A DNA stretch of 21,535 nucleotides from Sphingomonadales bacterium UBA1936 (GTDB lineage Bacteria > Pseudomonadota > Alphaproteobacteria > Sphingomonadales > Sphingomonadaceae). The stretch spans positions 1 to 21,535 of the forward strand of contig DDFE01000207.1 in assembly GCA_002336985.1 (NCBI GenBank), given 5' to 3'. Below are positions 8,193 to 15,499 of this stretch, piece after piece (position 1 is the first letter of the stretch; each line of letters opens with the position of its first letter). The translations under genes and the position numbers were made by a program. Under the pieces are notes generated by a model that did not search any database, had not been told where the DNA came from, and saw nothing but the letters and a program-made list of their open reading frames with translations.

Positions 8193-8944
8193 GCGGAAAT
8201 GTTTGCCGAACGACCGCCGTCCACGACAAGCTGATGGCCAGTGATCCAGCGCGCCTGATCGGAAAGCAGGAAATGCACCGCGTTGCTGATATCGGACGGC
8301 AGACCCACTCCGAGCGGGTAATCACGCGTTAGACGCTCGGATGTCACCGGATCCGCGTACATCGCCTCAGTCATGGGCGTTCGAACACCGCCCGGCAGGA
8401 CGGAATTTACGCGGACATCGGGCCCCAGCTCAACTGCCAAGGCCTTCATCAGTCCGTCCAAGGCCGCCTTGCTGGCACAGTACGCAGTGAACCCCTTCGC
8501 TCCGAACTTGCTGGCTATGCTTGAGATGAACACGATGCTGTTCAGCGCCTTGTGGTTAACATTCTTGCGTATCAGCAAGCGTGTGATTTCCATCGCGGCG
8601 AACATGTTGGTGTTCATGACAGCTTGAGCATGCTCAAGCGTGATGCTCCGCAACGGCAGCACGTTCAACAGCGCTGCGCAGTGGACAAACCCGGAAATCG
8701 TCGCATTTTTCGCGCTCAGCAATTCGGACAACGACTCGGCAAGGCCGTTCACATCTGCCAGATCGCATGGCCAAGATGAATGTCGCTCAGGCACGCTACA
8801 CGCCAACCGCGTAGCCTCAAGCCGCCCGGAATCGCGACCGTTGAGTATCAGGCTGTAATGCTGCGATAACTGGATCGCCATATCACGGCCTATGCCGGAC
8901 GATGCACCTGTGATCAGGACATATTGCTCGCGCGGTTGCTCCAT
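8189..8944 (-). CDS. Short-chain dehydrogenase/reductase, FabG-like (second of two)
   Basis: 251 residues from the chosen start; a classical SDR with all signature elements. The NAD(P)-binding TGASSGIG is at 12-19, the catalytic Asn is in NTN (111-113), Ser lies in FISS (139-142), and Tyr155-x3-Lys159 is in YCASK. The PGGVRTP segment and the VDGG C-terminus match FabG-like reductases. A 3-ketoacyl-carrier-protein reductase, or a related alcohol dehydrogenase acting on the acyl intermediate, is likely from context. Two ATGs are adjacent (8947 and 8944); the second lies 8 bases from GGAAGG and is preferred. It follows the other SDR by 23 bases and overlaps the acyltransferase start by 4 bases. 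Sequence alone does not show whether it reduces or oxidises, or its cofactor. Confidence 0.85.
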   Translation of the reverse strand: MEQPREQYVLITGASSGIGRDMAIQLSQHYSLILNGRDSGRLEATRLACSVPERHSSWPCDLADVNGLAESLSELLSAKNATISGFVHCAALLNVLPLRSITLEHAQAVMNTNMFAAMEITRLLIRKNVNHKALNSIVFISSIASKFGAKGFTAYCASKAALDGLMKALAVELGPDVRVNSVLPGGVRTPMTEAMYADPVTSERLTRDYPLGVGLPSDISNAVHFLLSDQARWITGHQLVVDGGRSANISA

Positions 8945-8967
8945 CATCAATACCTTCCGCACCAAAT

Positions 8968-9750
8968 TCAACGAGCCAGATAGCCGCCGTCGACAACCAT
9001 GACGGAACCCGTGATCCAACGCCCCGTATCCGCCAGAAGAAACGCTACGGCATGCGCAATGTCATCGGGTTGCCCAAATCCCAACGGATGCTGTTCCTCA
9101 ACGGCTTTCCGTTGGCTGTCGTCCCACAGTTTTTCGGTGCGATCGAACAATGGCGTACGCACGAAGCCCGGCGCGATGCAATTAACGCGAATCCCGCGGG
9201 GCGCAAGCTCGAGCGCGAGCGACCGAGCCATGCCGTCAAGTGCGGCTTTGCTCATGGAATAAGGGATTGCGCCCGCAGATCCGACGGACCCCATCACACT
9301 AGAGAGAAATACGATAGACCCACGCTCGCCGGCATAGACTTTCTTGCTGGCCATAGCTTTACCCAGCGCGAGTGCCGCTTCAGTATTGACGGCAAAAATC
9401 TGGCGCCAACCATCAACTCGTAGCGAGCGAACCGGTGCGATCGACTGAATTCCCGCACAGTGAACAATGCCGTGCAGTTGACCGCTTGTCGCAACACAAT
9501 CGCGCACCAAGCCGTCAATATTTTCGATATCCGAAAGGTCGGCGATTTGCGTGTGTACTTGACCCTCTGCCGCAAGTTCTGCGTGCAATGCCAAAAGGCC
9601 ATCGCCGTCACGATCGACGAGCGACAGCGTGGCGCCCAGACGGCACAGCATCTGCGCAGTTGCACGCCCGATACCCGAACTAGCTCCTGTCACCAGAAAG
9701 TGGCGACCATCGAGGGAGAGCGGGTTGAACGCGAAATCTCGTTGGTTCAC
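8968..9750 (-). CDS. Short-chain dehydrogenase/reductase, FabG-like (first of two)
   Basis: 260 residues. TGASSGIG is at 21-28, the Asn of VNT at 122, Ser in FLSS (148-151) and the catalytic Tyr164-x3-Lys168 in YSMSK. The C-terminus VVDGG matches classical FabG-like SDRs. Placed directly after an acyl carrier protein and a ketosynthase III, it is most simply the 3-ketoacyl-ACP reductase of the cassette. The start is GTG; it overlaps the carrier-protein stop codon as GTGA (9747-9750), with AGG 5 bases ahead of the GTG. It differs substantially from the neighbouring SDR outside the shared motifs, so the two may act on different intermediates rather than being a recent duplication. Confidence 0.87.
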   Translation of the reverse strand: MNQRDFAFNPLSLDGRHFLVTGASSGIGRATAQMLCRLGATLSLVDRDGDGLLALHAELAAEGQVHTQIADLSDIENIDGLVRDCVATSGQLHGIVHCAGIQSIAPVRSLRVDGWRQIFAVNTEAALALGKAMASKKVYAGERGSIVFLSSVMGSVGSAGAIPYSMSKAALDGMARSLALELAPRGIRVNCIAPGFVRTPLFDRTEKLWDDSQRKAVEEQHPLGFGQPDDIAHAVAFLLADTGRWITGSVMVVDGGYLAR

Positions 9751-9968
9751 GCAGCCTGCTTATCGACGATGCGTTGGTAAAGTTGTCCCACGGTTTCCGC
9801 CTCGTTGATATCCTGAGCAGAGATGTTGACGCCGAATTGCGCATCCGCGAGCGCTGCCACAGACAACACTGCCAGTGAATCCCAGCTTTCGAAGCTCTTC
9901 AGCTCCGCCTCGGGTGCGACCGTATCCTCTTCGAGGATTTCCGCCATTTCGCTCAGAAATTCATCCAT
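9747..9968 (-). CDS. Acyl carrier protein paired with the ketosynthase
   Basis: 73 residues, acidic, with a predicted four-helix carrier fold. The phosphopantetheine attachment Ser31 lies in SWDSLAVLSV. It should be converted to the holo form by a phosphopantetheinyl transferase encoded elsewhere. The gene begins inside the end of the ketosynthase gene (8-base overlap) and its stop codon overlaps the SDR start, so these three products are probably made in balanced amounts. A purine-rich stretch GAGGAAGAAGAGA precedes the ATG. It is not the housekeeping FabC-type AcpP: the DSL context is Trp-Asp-Ser-Leu-Ala rather than the AcpP-like Leu-Gly-Ala-Asp-Ser-Leu-Asp. Confidence 0.9.
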   Translation of the reverse strand: MDEFLSEMAEILEEDTVAPEAELKSFESWDSLAVLSVAALADAQFGVNISAQDINEAETVGQLYQRIVDKQAA

Positions 9969-11046
9969 TCTCTTCTTCCTCGTTAAACTCGATCATTTCG
10001 CAAAATGTCAGGGGACCTAGTTCCATGAGCATGGCGCTCCAGGTTAGCCCGACGCCAAACCCCGACAGGCAGACTCGTAGCTTCTCGTTTACTAGCCGGT
10101 CGGCAAAATTAGAGACCGTTGCCATTGGAATCGTCACGCTGCTGGAATTTCCGAACTTCTCTACGATGTCGCTGGGCATCTTTTCGTGGGGGACGCCAAG
10201 CTTGTCCGCCAGCTTGTTGAGCATGAAGCGGTTTGGCTGATGGCACAAAAAGGCATCTAGATCGTGCGCGGTTACATTGGTTTCCTTGAGCAAATCTGCG
10301 ATCAGCGCGGGAACTTCGGTCATAACGAAATTGAAGACTGCAGATCCGTCCATTTTCAAATTGTCGAGCGCACGAAAATTACCTTCGGCGTCCTCGGCAA
10401 GTTCGGCAGTTGCCGCGCTTGATGGGTGGCGCATGCCGCCCGCCGGGATGATAAGCGCATTATGACCAGCGCCGTCCATCTTCAGCCGGACGTCGATAGG
10501 CCCCGCGCCCTTTTTCCGCTCGAGCACGGCAACGGATGCTGCATCCCCGATAAGGGGAAAACTGTTGCGATCGCGTGGCGAAACCTTGCGGCTGAGCACG
10601 TCGACGTTGACCAACAAGACCTTTTCGATTGCCGGTTGGTCGAGAAACATGAAGCCCAGCATCGCGCCGATAATGAAGCCGGCACAGCCCTGATTTACGT
10701 CGAGGCAGAAAACATCCTGATGCAGCCCCAGGCGACCGTGAACAACCTTCGAAGTGCCAGGCATCAAATAGTCTGGTGATTGAGTGACAAGGATCAGGCC
10801 GCCGACCGCCTCGCGCGCGACCAGCCCGTTCGCAAACAGATGCTCTACCGCCGCGACCACCATGTCGGACGAACAGACCGGGCCCTTTACGACACGATGA
10901 CGGTCGTACCCCATCACTTCCGCCAACTTCTGCGACCGCGCCGGCGAAAAGTTGAAATTCGCCATGTCCTCGACGAACGTGCGTTCGTGAGCTGGCACCA
11001 TAGTCAACAATCCGGTGATAGCTTTATCGTGGAAAGCGAGTTTCAC
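9961..11046 (-). CDS. 3-oxoacyl-ACP synthase III (KAS III / FabH-like)
   Basis: 361 residues, thiolase fold, with the full KAS III catalytic triad visible: Cys121 in VNQGCAGF, His269 in CHQPN and Asn300 in FGNSSS. Enzymes of this class perform a decarboxylative Claisen condensation, usually acyl-CoA plus malonyl-ACP; some relatives transfer acyl groups or use other starters. Its position between two carrier-protein genes suggests it condenses an activated acyl unit with an extender to give a 3-oxoacyl-ACP. The start is GTG at 11046, overlapping the upstream carrier stop codon as GTGA; its 3' end overlaps the next carrier gene by 8 bases. Similar KAS III genes occur in viosamine and flagellin-glycan modification islands of Pseudomonas (recalled, not searched). 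Confidence 0.9.
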   Translation of the reverse strand: MKLAFHDKAITGLLTMVPAHERTFVEDMANFNFSPARSQKLAEVMGYDRHRVVKGPVCSSDMVVAAVEHLFANGLVAREAVGGLILVTQSPDYLMPGTSKVVHGRLGLHQDVFCLDVNQGCAGFIIGAMLGFMFLDQPAIEKVLLVNVDVLSRKVSPRDRNSFPLIGDAASVAVLERKKGAGPIDVRLKMDGAGHNALIIPAGGMRHPSSAATAELAEDAEGNFRALDNLKMDGSAVFNFVMTEVPALIADLLKETNVTAHDLDAFLCHQPNRFMLNKLADKLGVPHEKMPSDIVEKFGNSSSVTIPMATVSNFADRLVNEKLRVCLSGFGVGLTWSAMLMELGPLTFCEMIEFNEEEENG

Positions 11047-11273
11047 GGTTCGACGCCAAAGCCGGTCAACAGCTTCTCGATTGCGGTCACGCTGCAGAAA
11101 TTTTCCGGAACGATGTCCATACCGTCGATCGAGATGCCGTAGGCGCTGTCAAGTTCTGCAACCAGTGTCACGAGATCGAACGAATCGAGCAGACCCTCCT
11201 CGAAGAAATCAGTCGATTGCGAGAAATCCGCTTCGGGCCGAATTTGCGCCAGAATGGCCTGCACCTTACTCAT
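11043..11273 (-). CDS. DltC-like peptidyl/acyl carrier protein paired with the adenylation enzyme
   Basis: 76 residues from the chosen start. Ser31 in EEGLLDSFDLV is the phosphopantetheine site; the F-x-E-x-G-L-L-D-S context resembles DltC and stand-alone peptidyl carriers more than AcpP. The ATG at 11273 is chosen because AAGGA lies 9 bases upstream and the ORF then starts with normal carrier helix 1; an earlier in-frame start at 11309 would add 12 basic or aromatic residues inside the GNAT gene. It overlaps the GNAT stop codon by 8 bases and the ketosynthase start by 4. It is the probable acceptor of the acyl or aminoacyl group activated by the ligase two genes upstream. Confidence 0.88.
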   Translation of the reverse strand: MSKVQAILAQIRPEADFSQSTDFFEEGLLDSFDLVTLVAELDSAYGISIDGMDIVPENFCSVTAIEKLLTGFGVEP

Positions 11274-12075
11274 TTGTACCGTCCTTGTTCGAAACCATGA
11301 TGCGGTCAATCAACCCATCCACCTCGAAACCGTAGTGCCGATATATAGCAATCGACCGTTCGTTGTCGCCGATCACCCACAACACGATCCGATGCGCTCC
11401 CGCAGCCGCGGAAAGAAATGCGCCCATGAGTGAGCGCCCTACGCCCGATCCTTGCGCATTTGGGTGAACATGCCAAAAGCGCAGATGCGCAAGCTGTCCC
11501 TGAATGTCGTACATCAGCATTCCAGACAACGCAGCGGCGCCGCGCACGATCAGTAGCCGATCTTGCTGAGCAGCGACACGAAGTTCGTCGATCGTCGGCA
11601 GCTGTTCGCTCAGTGGATCGAGCAAGCGCTTAAGGAATGCGGCAATTTCTTCGGCCTCATCCGGACGAGCGAAGACTGCCTGAGCGTATGATGCCGCCTC
11701 AAGCGTCTTGGCCCGCGTCATACGGCGCAGAAATGCGTGCGGGTGAAAGCCGCACGCTACATAGGCGGCGCTTAGTTCGTCGAGGAGGCCGTCGCGCCCA
11801 ATCAAATCGGCAACATACCGACCCGCGGGCAATTCTGTCAGCGCACTCTTAAGCGCAGACACATCTTTGCTGACGTGATAGATGCGGTCAAATCCCTGAT
11901 CGGTCCGGACCACTAGTACAGCATTGTCGGCAACCAGCGCGCGCACATTTCCGCTCGCGCACCAGTGTTCGATCTGCGCTGGATTGGCATACAGCGTTGT
12001 CGAATGAGTGCGCACTTGGCGAGGCACCTTCCCGACCATCTGTTGCAAAGCCCGCCAATGCGGCACAGTCTCCAT
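11266..12075 (-). CDS. GNAT-family N-acetyltransferase with an uncharacterised N-terminal domain
   Basis: 269 residues. The C-terminal half (about 130-265) is a GNAT domain: motif A VHPNAQGSGVGRSL at 203-216 (the Q-x-x-G-x-G acetyl-CoA pyrophosphate loop) and motif B ERSIAIYRHYGFE at 239-251. The N-terminal 120 residues could be a degenerate second GNAT-like half; I do not recognise them. It probably acetylates an amine. Lying between the ligase and its putative carrier, likely targets are the amino group of a carrier-bound aminoacyl unit or the amino sugar itself. The ATG directly abuts the ligase TGA stop codon, so coupled translation is likely. The target cannot be read from sequence. Confidence 0.8.
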   Translation of the reverse strand: METVPHWRALQQMVGKVPRQVRTHSTTLYANPAQIEHWCASGNVRALVADNAVLVVRTDQGFDRIYHVSKDVSALKSALTELPAGRYVADLIGRDGLLDELSAAYVACGFHPHAFLRRMTRAKTLEAASYAQAVFARPDEAEEIAAFLKRLLDPLSEQLPTIDELRVAAQQDRLLIVRGAAALSGMLMYDIQGQLAHLRFWHVHPNAQGSGVGRSLMGAFLSAAAGAHRIVLWVIGDNERSIAIYRHYGFEVDGLIDRIMVSNKDGTNE

Positions 12076-13614
12076 TCAGGCGTCGCCCGATAGCCGCTGA
12101 ACGAGTCCGTTGCGGTCGATTTTTCCGTTGGGGTTCATCGGTAGCCGTTCCATTGCATGGAAGGCGGTGGGTAGCATGTATTTCGGGAAAATCTCTGCGA
12201 GTGCCTGGCGGATGGTTGCAGAGGACACATCTTCCGCGACAGGTTGGTAGAACAGCGTAATTGCCTTCTTGGGATGGTCGTACACGACACAGGCGTTAGC
12301 AATGCCGGGAATACCTAACACCTGGTGCTCAATCTCGGGCAGTTCGATCCGATAGCCCATATGCTTAATCTGATAGTCCTTGCGCCCCGCCAGGAAGATG
12401 CGTCCGTCGGCGCGACGTATCGCCAGGTCGCCAGTGCGATAGATAAGTTCCGGATAATGCGGATTGAGCGGGTTCTGAACAAAGGCGCGGGCCGTCTTTT
12501 CTGGATCGTTCCAATAACCCAGCGCCAGTGAACTGCCGCGCACGCACAATTCGCCTTGCTCATCGGTGCCGCACGCGTGATTGTCGTCGTTGAGGATCAG
12601 AATGTCGGTGTTGCGGCAAGGCAGACCGATCGACAGCGGTTCGTCGTCCGCCAACTCCTCTTTTACAACGTGATAGGTGCAATCTACATGGATTTCGATT
12701 GGCCCGTATAGATTGACGAACTGGGCCTGCGGCAGGGCGCGGCGCCACATGTTGAGGTGGCGAGTCGGAAAGACTTCGCCGGCAAAAAACACGGTACGCA
12801 GATCGGGAACAGCGATCTTGTCCAAGAGACCGAGATTAGCAATGTTGACCATCACGGTCGGCACCCAAAATAGGAAGGTAATCCTGTGTTCGACCAAAAA
12901 CTCCAACAACTTGGCTGGAAAACTCGCTAACTGTTCCGGGATGAGAACGATCGTGGCGCCCTTCGAAAGGCATACAAATAGTTCCAGCGTGTAGATATCG
13001 AAGTAGAGTGGTGACAGGCTGCCGATGACGACACTGTCGTTCAACTCGAACGTATCGAACACCCAGTCCATGAAATCGATCGTGCCACGATGACTTAGCG
13101 CCACACCCTTGGGTGTCCCGGTCGAGCCTGAGGTATTGATGATACATACCGGGTCAGTATCGATGACGCGTTCGAGCCGGCCTTCGATGGCGGCTATATC
13201 GGCGTCGCTGTCGAGCGCTTCGAGGTCCTCGATTAAGAGTATTTTGTCCTCGGAAATACCTGCTGCCAGAACCTCGCCAGACCTTGAGCGCGACGTCACC
13301 ACCAGACGTGGCCCGATATGACTGAGGATGTTCGCCAGTCGCTGCGGCGGAGATTTCACATCCAGGTTCGTGTAGATGTTGCCGCTGTAAAGAATGGCAA
13401 GGTCGGCGATTATGACTTCTGCGCTTTTCGGCAGATAAACCGCTACAGGGCGCCCGATCACGTCCGCGCGCGAAACCAGCAATGTCGCAAAACGTTTGGC
13501 GCTCAACTGGAGATCGGCAAAGGTCAGGCCTCTTACACCGTCGACCACCGCGACCTTGTCAGGGCAATGGCAGGCGGCGCCATCCTCAAAATAGGCAAGG
13601 ACGTTCCGCTGCAT
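12076..13614 (-). CDS. Stand-alone adenylation enzyme (amino-acid/acyl-activating AMP ligase, DltA-like)
   Basis: 512 residues, ANL superfamily, with core motifs in order: A3 TSGSTGTPKG (161-170), A4 with FDIYTLELF (Asp206), A5 NLYGPIEIH (301-309; Ile replaces the usual Thr of GPTE), A7 YRTGDLA (392-398), A8 GRKDYQIKHMGYRIE (410-424) and the A10 lysine in NPNGKID (Lys498). Asp206 aligns with the Asp that holds the alpha-amino group in amino-acid adenylation domains, so an amino acid is more likely than a fatty acid. It would form acyl-AMP and load a carrier, probably the DltC-like protein two genes on. The ATG at 13614 has GGAG 6 bases ahead. It is the first gene of the tightly packed cassette. 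Confidence 0.88.
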   Translation of the reverse strand: MQRNVLAYFEDGAACHCPDKVAVVDGVRGLTFADLQLSAKRFATLLVSRADVIGRPVAVYLPKSAEVIIADLAILYSGNIYTNLDVKSPPQRLANILSHIGPRLVVTSRSRSGEVLAAGISEDKILLIEDLEALDSDADIAAIEGRLERVIDTDPVCIINTSGSTGTPKGVALSHRGTIDFMDWVFDTFELNDSVVIGSLSPLYFDIYTLELFVCLSKGATIVLIPEQLASFPAKLLEFLVEHRITFLFWVPTVMVNIANLGLLDKIAVPDLRTVFFAGEVFPTRHLNMWRRALPQAQFVNLYGPIEIHVDCTYHVVKEELADDEPLSIGLPCRNTDILILNDDNHACGTDEQGELCVRGSSLALGYWNDPEKTARAFVQNPLNPHYPELIYRTGDLAIRRADGRIFLAGRKDYQIKHMGYRIELPEIEHQVLGIPGIANACVVYDHPKKAITLFYQPVAEDVSSATIRQALAEIFPKYMLPTAFHAMERLPMNPNGKIDRNGLVQRLSGDA

Positions 13615-13638
13615 TAAGGTCTCCGCACAAAGGCTTGA

Positions 13639-13668
13639 ATTAAAGTGTCAGAAGGTTTTGGGGTTCAA
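13639..13668 (-). promoter_or_regulatory. Candidate sigma-70-type promoter for the acyl cassette
   Basis: On the minus strand TTGAAC (13668-13663) is followed, after an 18-base spacer, by TTTAAT (13644-13639). These match the consensus hexamers at 4/6 and 5/6. Transcription would start near 13632, giving a short leader before the GGAGA ribosome-binding site and the ATG at 13614. The gap of 140 bases between the sugar-transferase stop codon and the ligase start is unusual in this otherwise tight gene run, which supports a separate promoter. Confidence 0.4.
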
Positions 13669-13754
13669 TGCGGGGCGCCGTAACCGATGATCGGCATTGT
13701 GGAAAGACCGTATCCCGTGACCTTGCCGCAGAACAGACGAGCCGTTCAGCGAGA

Positions 13755-14357
13755 TTAATTTTTTGACTTTTGTCCAATGAATTCGGGCATCGTCGCGGCT
13801 TCGGCTGAATTGATGCCGTTACGTCGGAGGACCTGCAGTACCGTTCTGGCCAGGATGCGGATGTCCAGCCAAGTCGATTGATGATCGACATACCACACAT
13901 CCAATAGGAACTTTTCATCCCAGGAGATCGCATTGCGTCCGTTGATCTGGGCCCAGCCGGTTATTCCTGGTTTCACGTCATGTCGGCGCGCCTGCTCGAG
14001 CGAATAGCGGCCGAGGTAGGCGGTAAGGAGTGGCCTGGGGCCAACCAGGCTCATGTCTCCTATAAGGACGTTCCATAGCTCGGGCAGTTCGTCGAGACTG
14101 GTGGAGCGTAAAATACGTCCGGTGCGCGTTAACCGATCGGCATCGGAAAGCAGCTTACCCGAAACGTCGTGCGTATTCGCCATGGTGCGGAACTTGATCA
14201 TCGTGAACAGTCGCTCATTCAGTCCGGGTCGCGACTGACGAAACAAAATAGGTCGACCCATGCTGATAAGGACCGCCAGCGCAGCCAGCGCGATGATCGG
14301 CGAAAGGCATAGGATTCCGATTAGCGCGCCTGTAATATCGATCGTTCGCTTCAACAT
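13755..14357 (-). CDS. Initiating phospho-sugar transferase, monotopic (PglC-like)
   Basis: 200 residues, the minimal length typical of PglC-type polyprenyl-phosphate phosphoglycosyltransferases. One N-terminal hydrophobic segment (about 8-33, re-entrant helix type) is followed by the catalytic domain: KFRTM at 55-59, the Asp89-Glu90 catalytic dyad in SLDELPELWNV, MSLVGPRP at 102-109 and PGITGWAQI at 130-138. It would move the phospho-(acylated amino sugar) from the UDP-sugar to undecaprenyl phosphate on the cytoplasmic membrane face. The ATG at 14357 overlaps the aminotransferase stop codon as TAATG; an upstream in-frame start (14390) lies inside that gene. The order aminotransferase then PglC is consistent with bacillosamine-type initiation. 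Confidence 0.92.
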   Translation of the reverse strand: MLKRTIDITGALIGILCLSPIIALAALAVLISMGRPILFRQSRPGLNERLFTMIKFRTMANTHDVSGKLLSDADRLTRTGRILRSTSLDELPELWNVLIGDMSLVGPRPLLTAYLGRYSLEQARRHDVKPGITGWAQINGRNAISWDEKFLLDVWYVDHQSTWLDIRILARTVLQVLRRNGINSAEAATMPEFIGQKSKN

Positions 14358-15499
14358 TACTTGTCCGCCAGCGCTTCGATAATCGTGCAAATACGATCGA
14401 CGTCAGCATCGCTCATCGCGGAGCCCGATGGCAGACACAGCCCTTTGGTAAAGGCACGTTCAGCTGCATCTCCACCGAGATATCGTGAACTGGCAAACAC
14501 CGGTTGCATGTGCATCGGCTTCCACAGCGGTCGGCTTTCAATATTGTGACTCTCCAATGCGAGACGGACTTCGTCACGATCAATTCCGGCCTCATGCGGG
14601 TCGATAAGAACTGTCGTCAGCCAACGATTGGCGCGCATGCCGGGGGCTTCCGGACTGAATTTGAAACCAGGCAACTGGCCCAGTCGATCACGATAGAGTT
14701 TATGGATCTGCCGCCGCCGCTCAACACGTTCCGACAATACGCGGAGTTGGCCAACGCCGATGGCCGCGCAGACATTGCTCAGGCGATAATTATAACCGTA
14801 GGTTGTATGCTCGTAATGAGCCGCCGGATCACGTGCTTGGGTGGACAGAAAACGTGCGCGATCAATAACGGTTGGATTGTCGCTCGCCAAGGCGCCTCCG
14901 CCGGACGTGGTGATGATCTTATTACCGTTGAACGACAAGATTACGTAGTCGGCGCCGGCACCGGCATGCGTATCGTTATAATAGGCGCCGACTGCTTCGG
15001 CCGTATCGCTGATCCAGACAAAGCCATATTTCTCTCGTAGGATCGAAATGCGGGAGCCGTCGATCACGTGCCCATACAGATCTGTAGTGATCAGTACCTT
15101 GGGGAGAGTCCCGCTCACCTTCGCCGTTGCGAGTTGTGTCTCAAGCAAATCCAGATCGAGAAGAAAGTCGTCCGCGCCGGCATCCAGGAAAACCGGCATC
15201 GCTTGCTGATATAGAATCGGCGCCACTCCGCCGATGAATGTCATGGTCGAACCCCAAACTTCGTCGCCCTGATCGATGCCTGAAAGTCGCAAGGCGATAT
15301 GTAGAGCAGCTGTGCCACTGGACAGCGCCGCGACATGTCCGATGCCTGTAAGTTGCGCGAGTTCTGCCTCGAAACGATCAACCATCGGGCCGGTGGGAGC
15401 GATCCAGTTGCTGGCGAATACTTCTTCCACCAGCAAACGCTCGTCCGGGCCCATATGTGGAGACGAGAGGAATATCCGATCGGGACCAGCCTTATACAC
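14357..15499 (-). CDS. DegT/DnrJ/EryC1 aminotransferase (PglE-like UDP-4-keto-sugar aminotransferase)
   Basis: 380 residues, PLP-dependent fold type I. The beginning FLSSPHMG matches PglE-type enzymes. SSGTAALH is at 60-67, Asp165 of ISDTAEA should contact the PLP ring nitrogen, and Lys194 in SFNGNKIITTSGGG is the PLP Schiff-base lysine. It should aminate C4 of the 4-keto-6-deoxy sugar made by the PglF-like enzyme, with glutamate as donor. The start is GTG at 15499, firmly supported by AAGGAG 6 bases upstream (15505-15510). It is probably the first gene of the locus's minus-strand transcript and overlaps the PglC-like gene by one base (TAATG). Confidence 0.93.
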   Translation of the reverse strand: MYKAGPDRIFLSSPHMGPDERLLVEEVFASNWIAPTGPMVDRFEAELAQLTGIGHVAALSSGTAALHIALRLSGIDQGDEVWGSTMTFIGGVAPILYQQAMPVFLDAGADDFLLDLDLLETQLATAKVSGTLPKVLITTDLYGHVIDGSRISILREKYGFVWISDTAEAVGAYYNDTHAGAGADYVILSFNGNKIITTSGGGALASDNPTVIDRARFLSTQARDPAAHYEHTTYGYNYRLSNVCAAIGVGQLRVLSERVERRRQIHKLYRDRLGQLPGFKFSPEAPGMRANRWLTTVLIDPHEAGIDRDEVRLALESHNIESRPLWKPMHMQPVFASSRYLGGDAAERAFTKGLCLPSGSAMSDADVDRICTIIEALADK

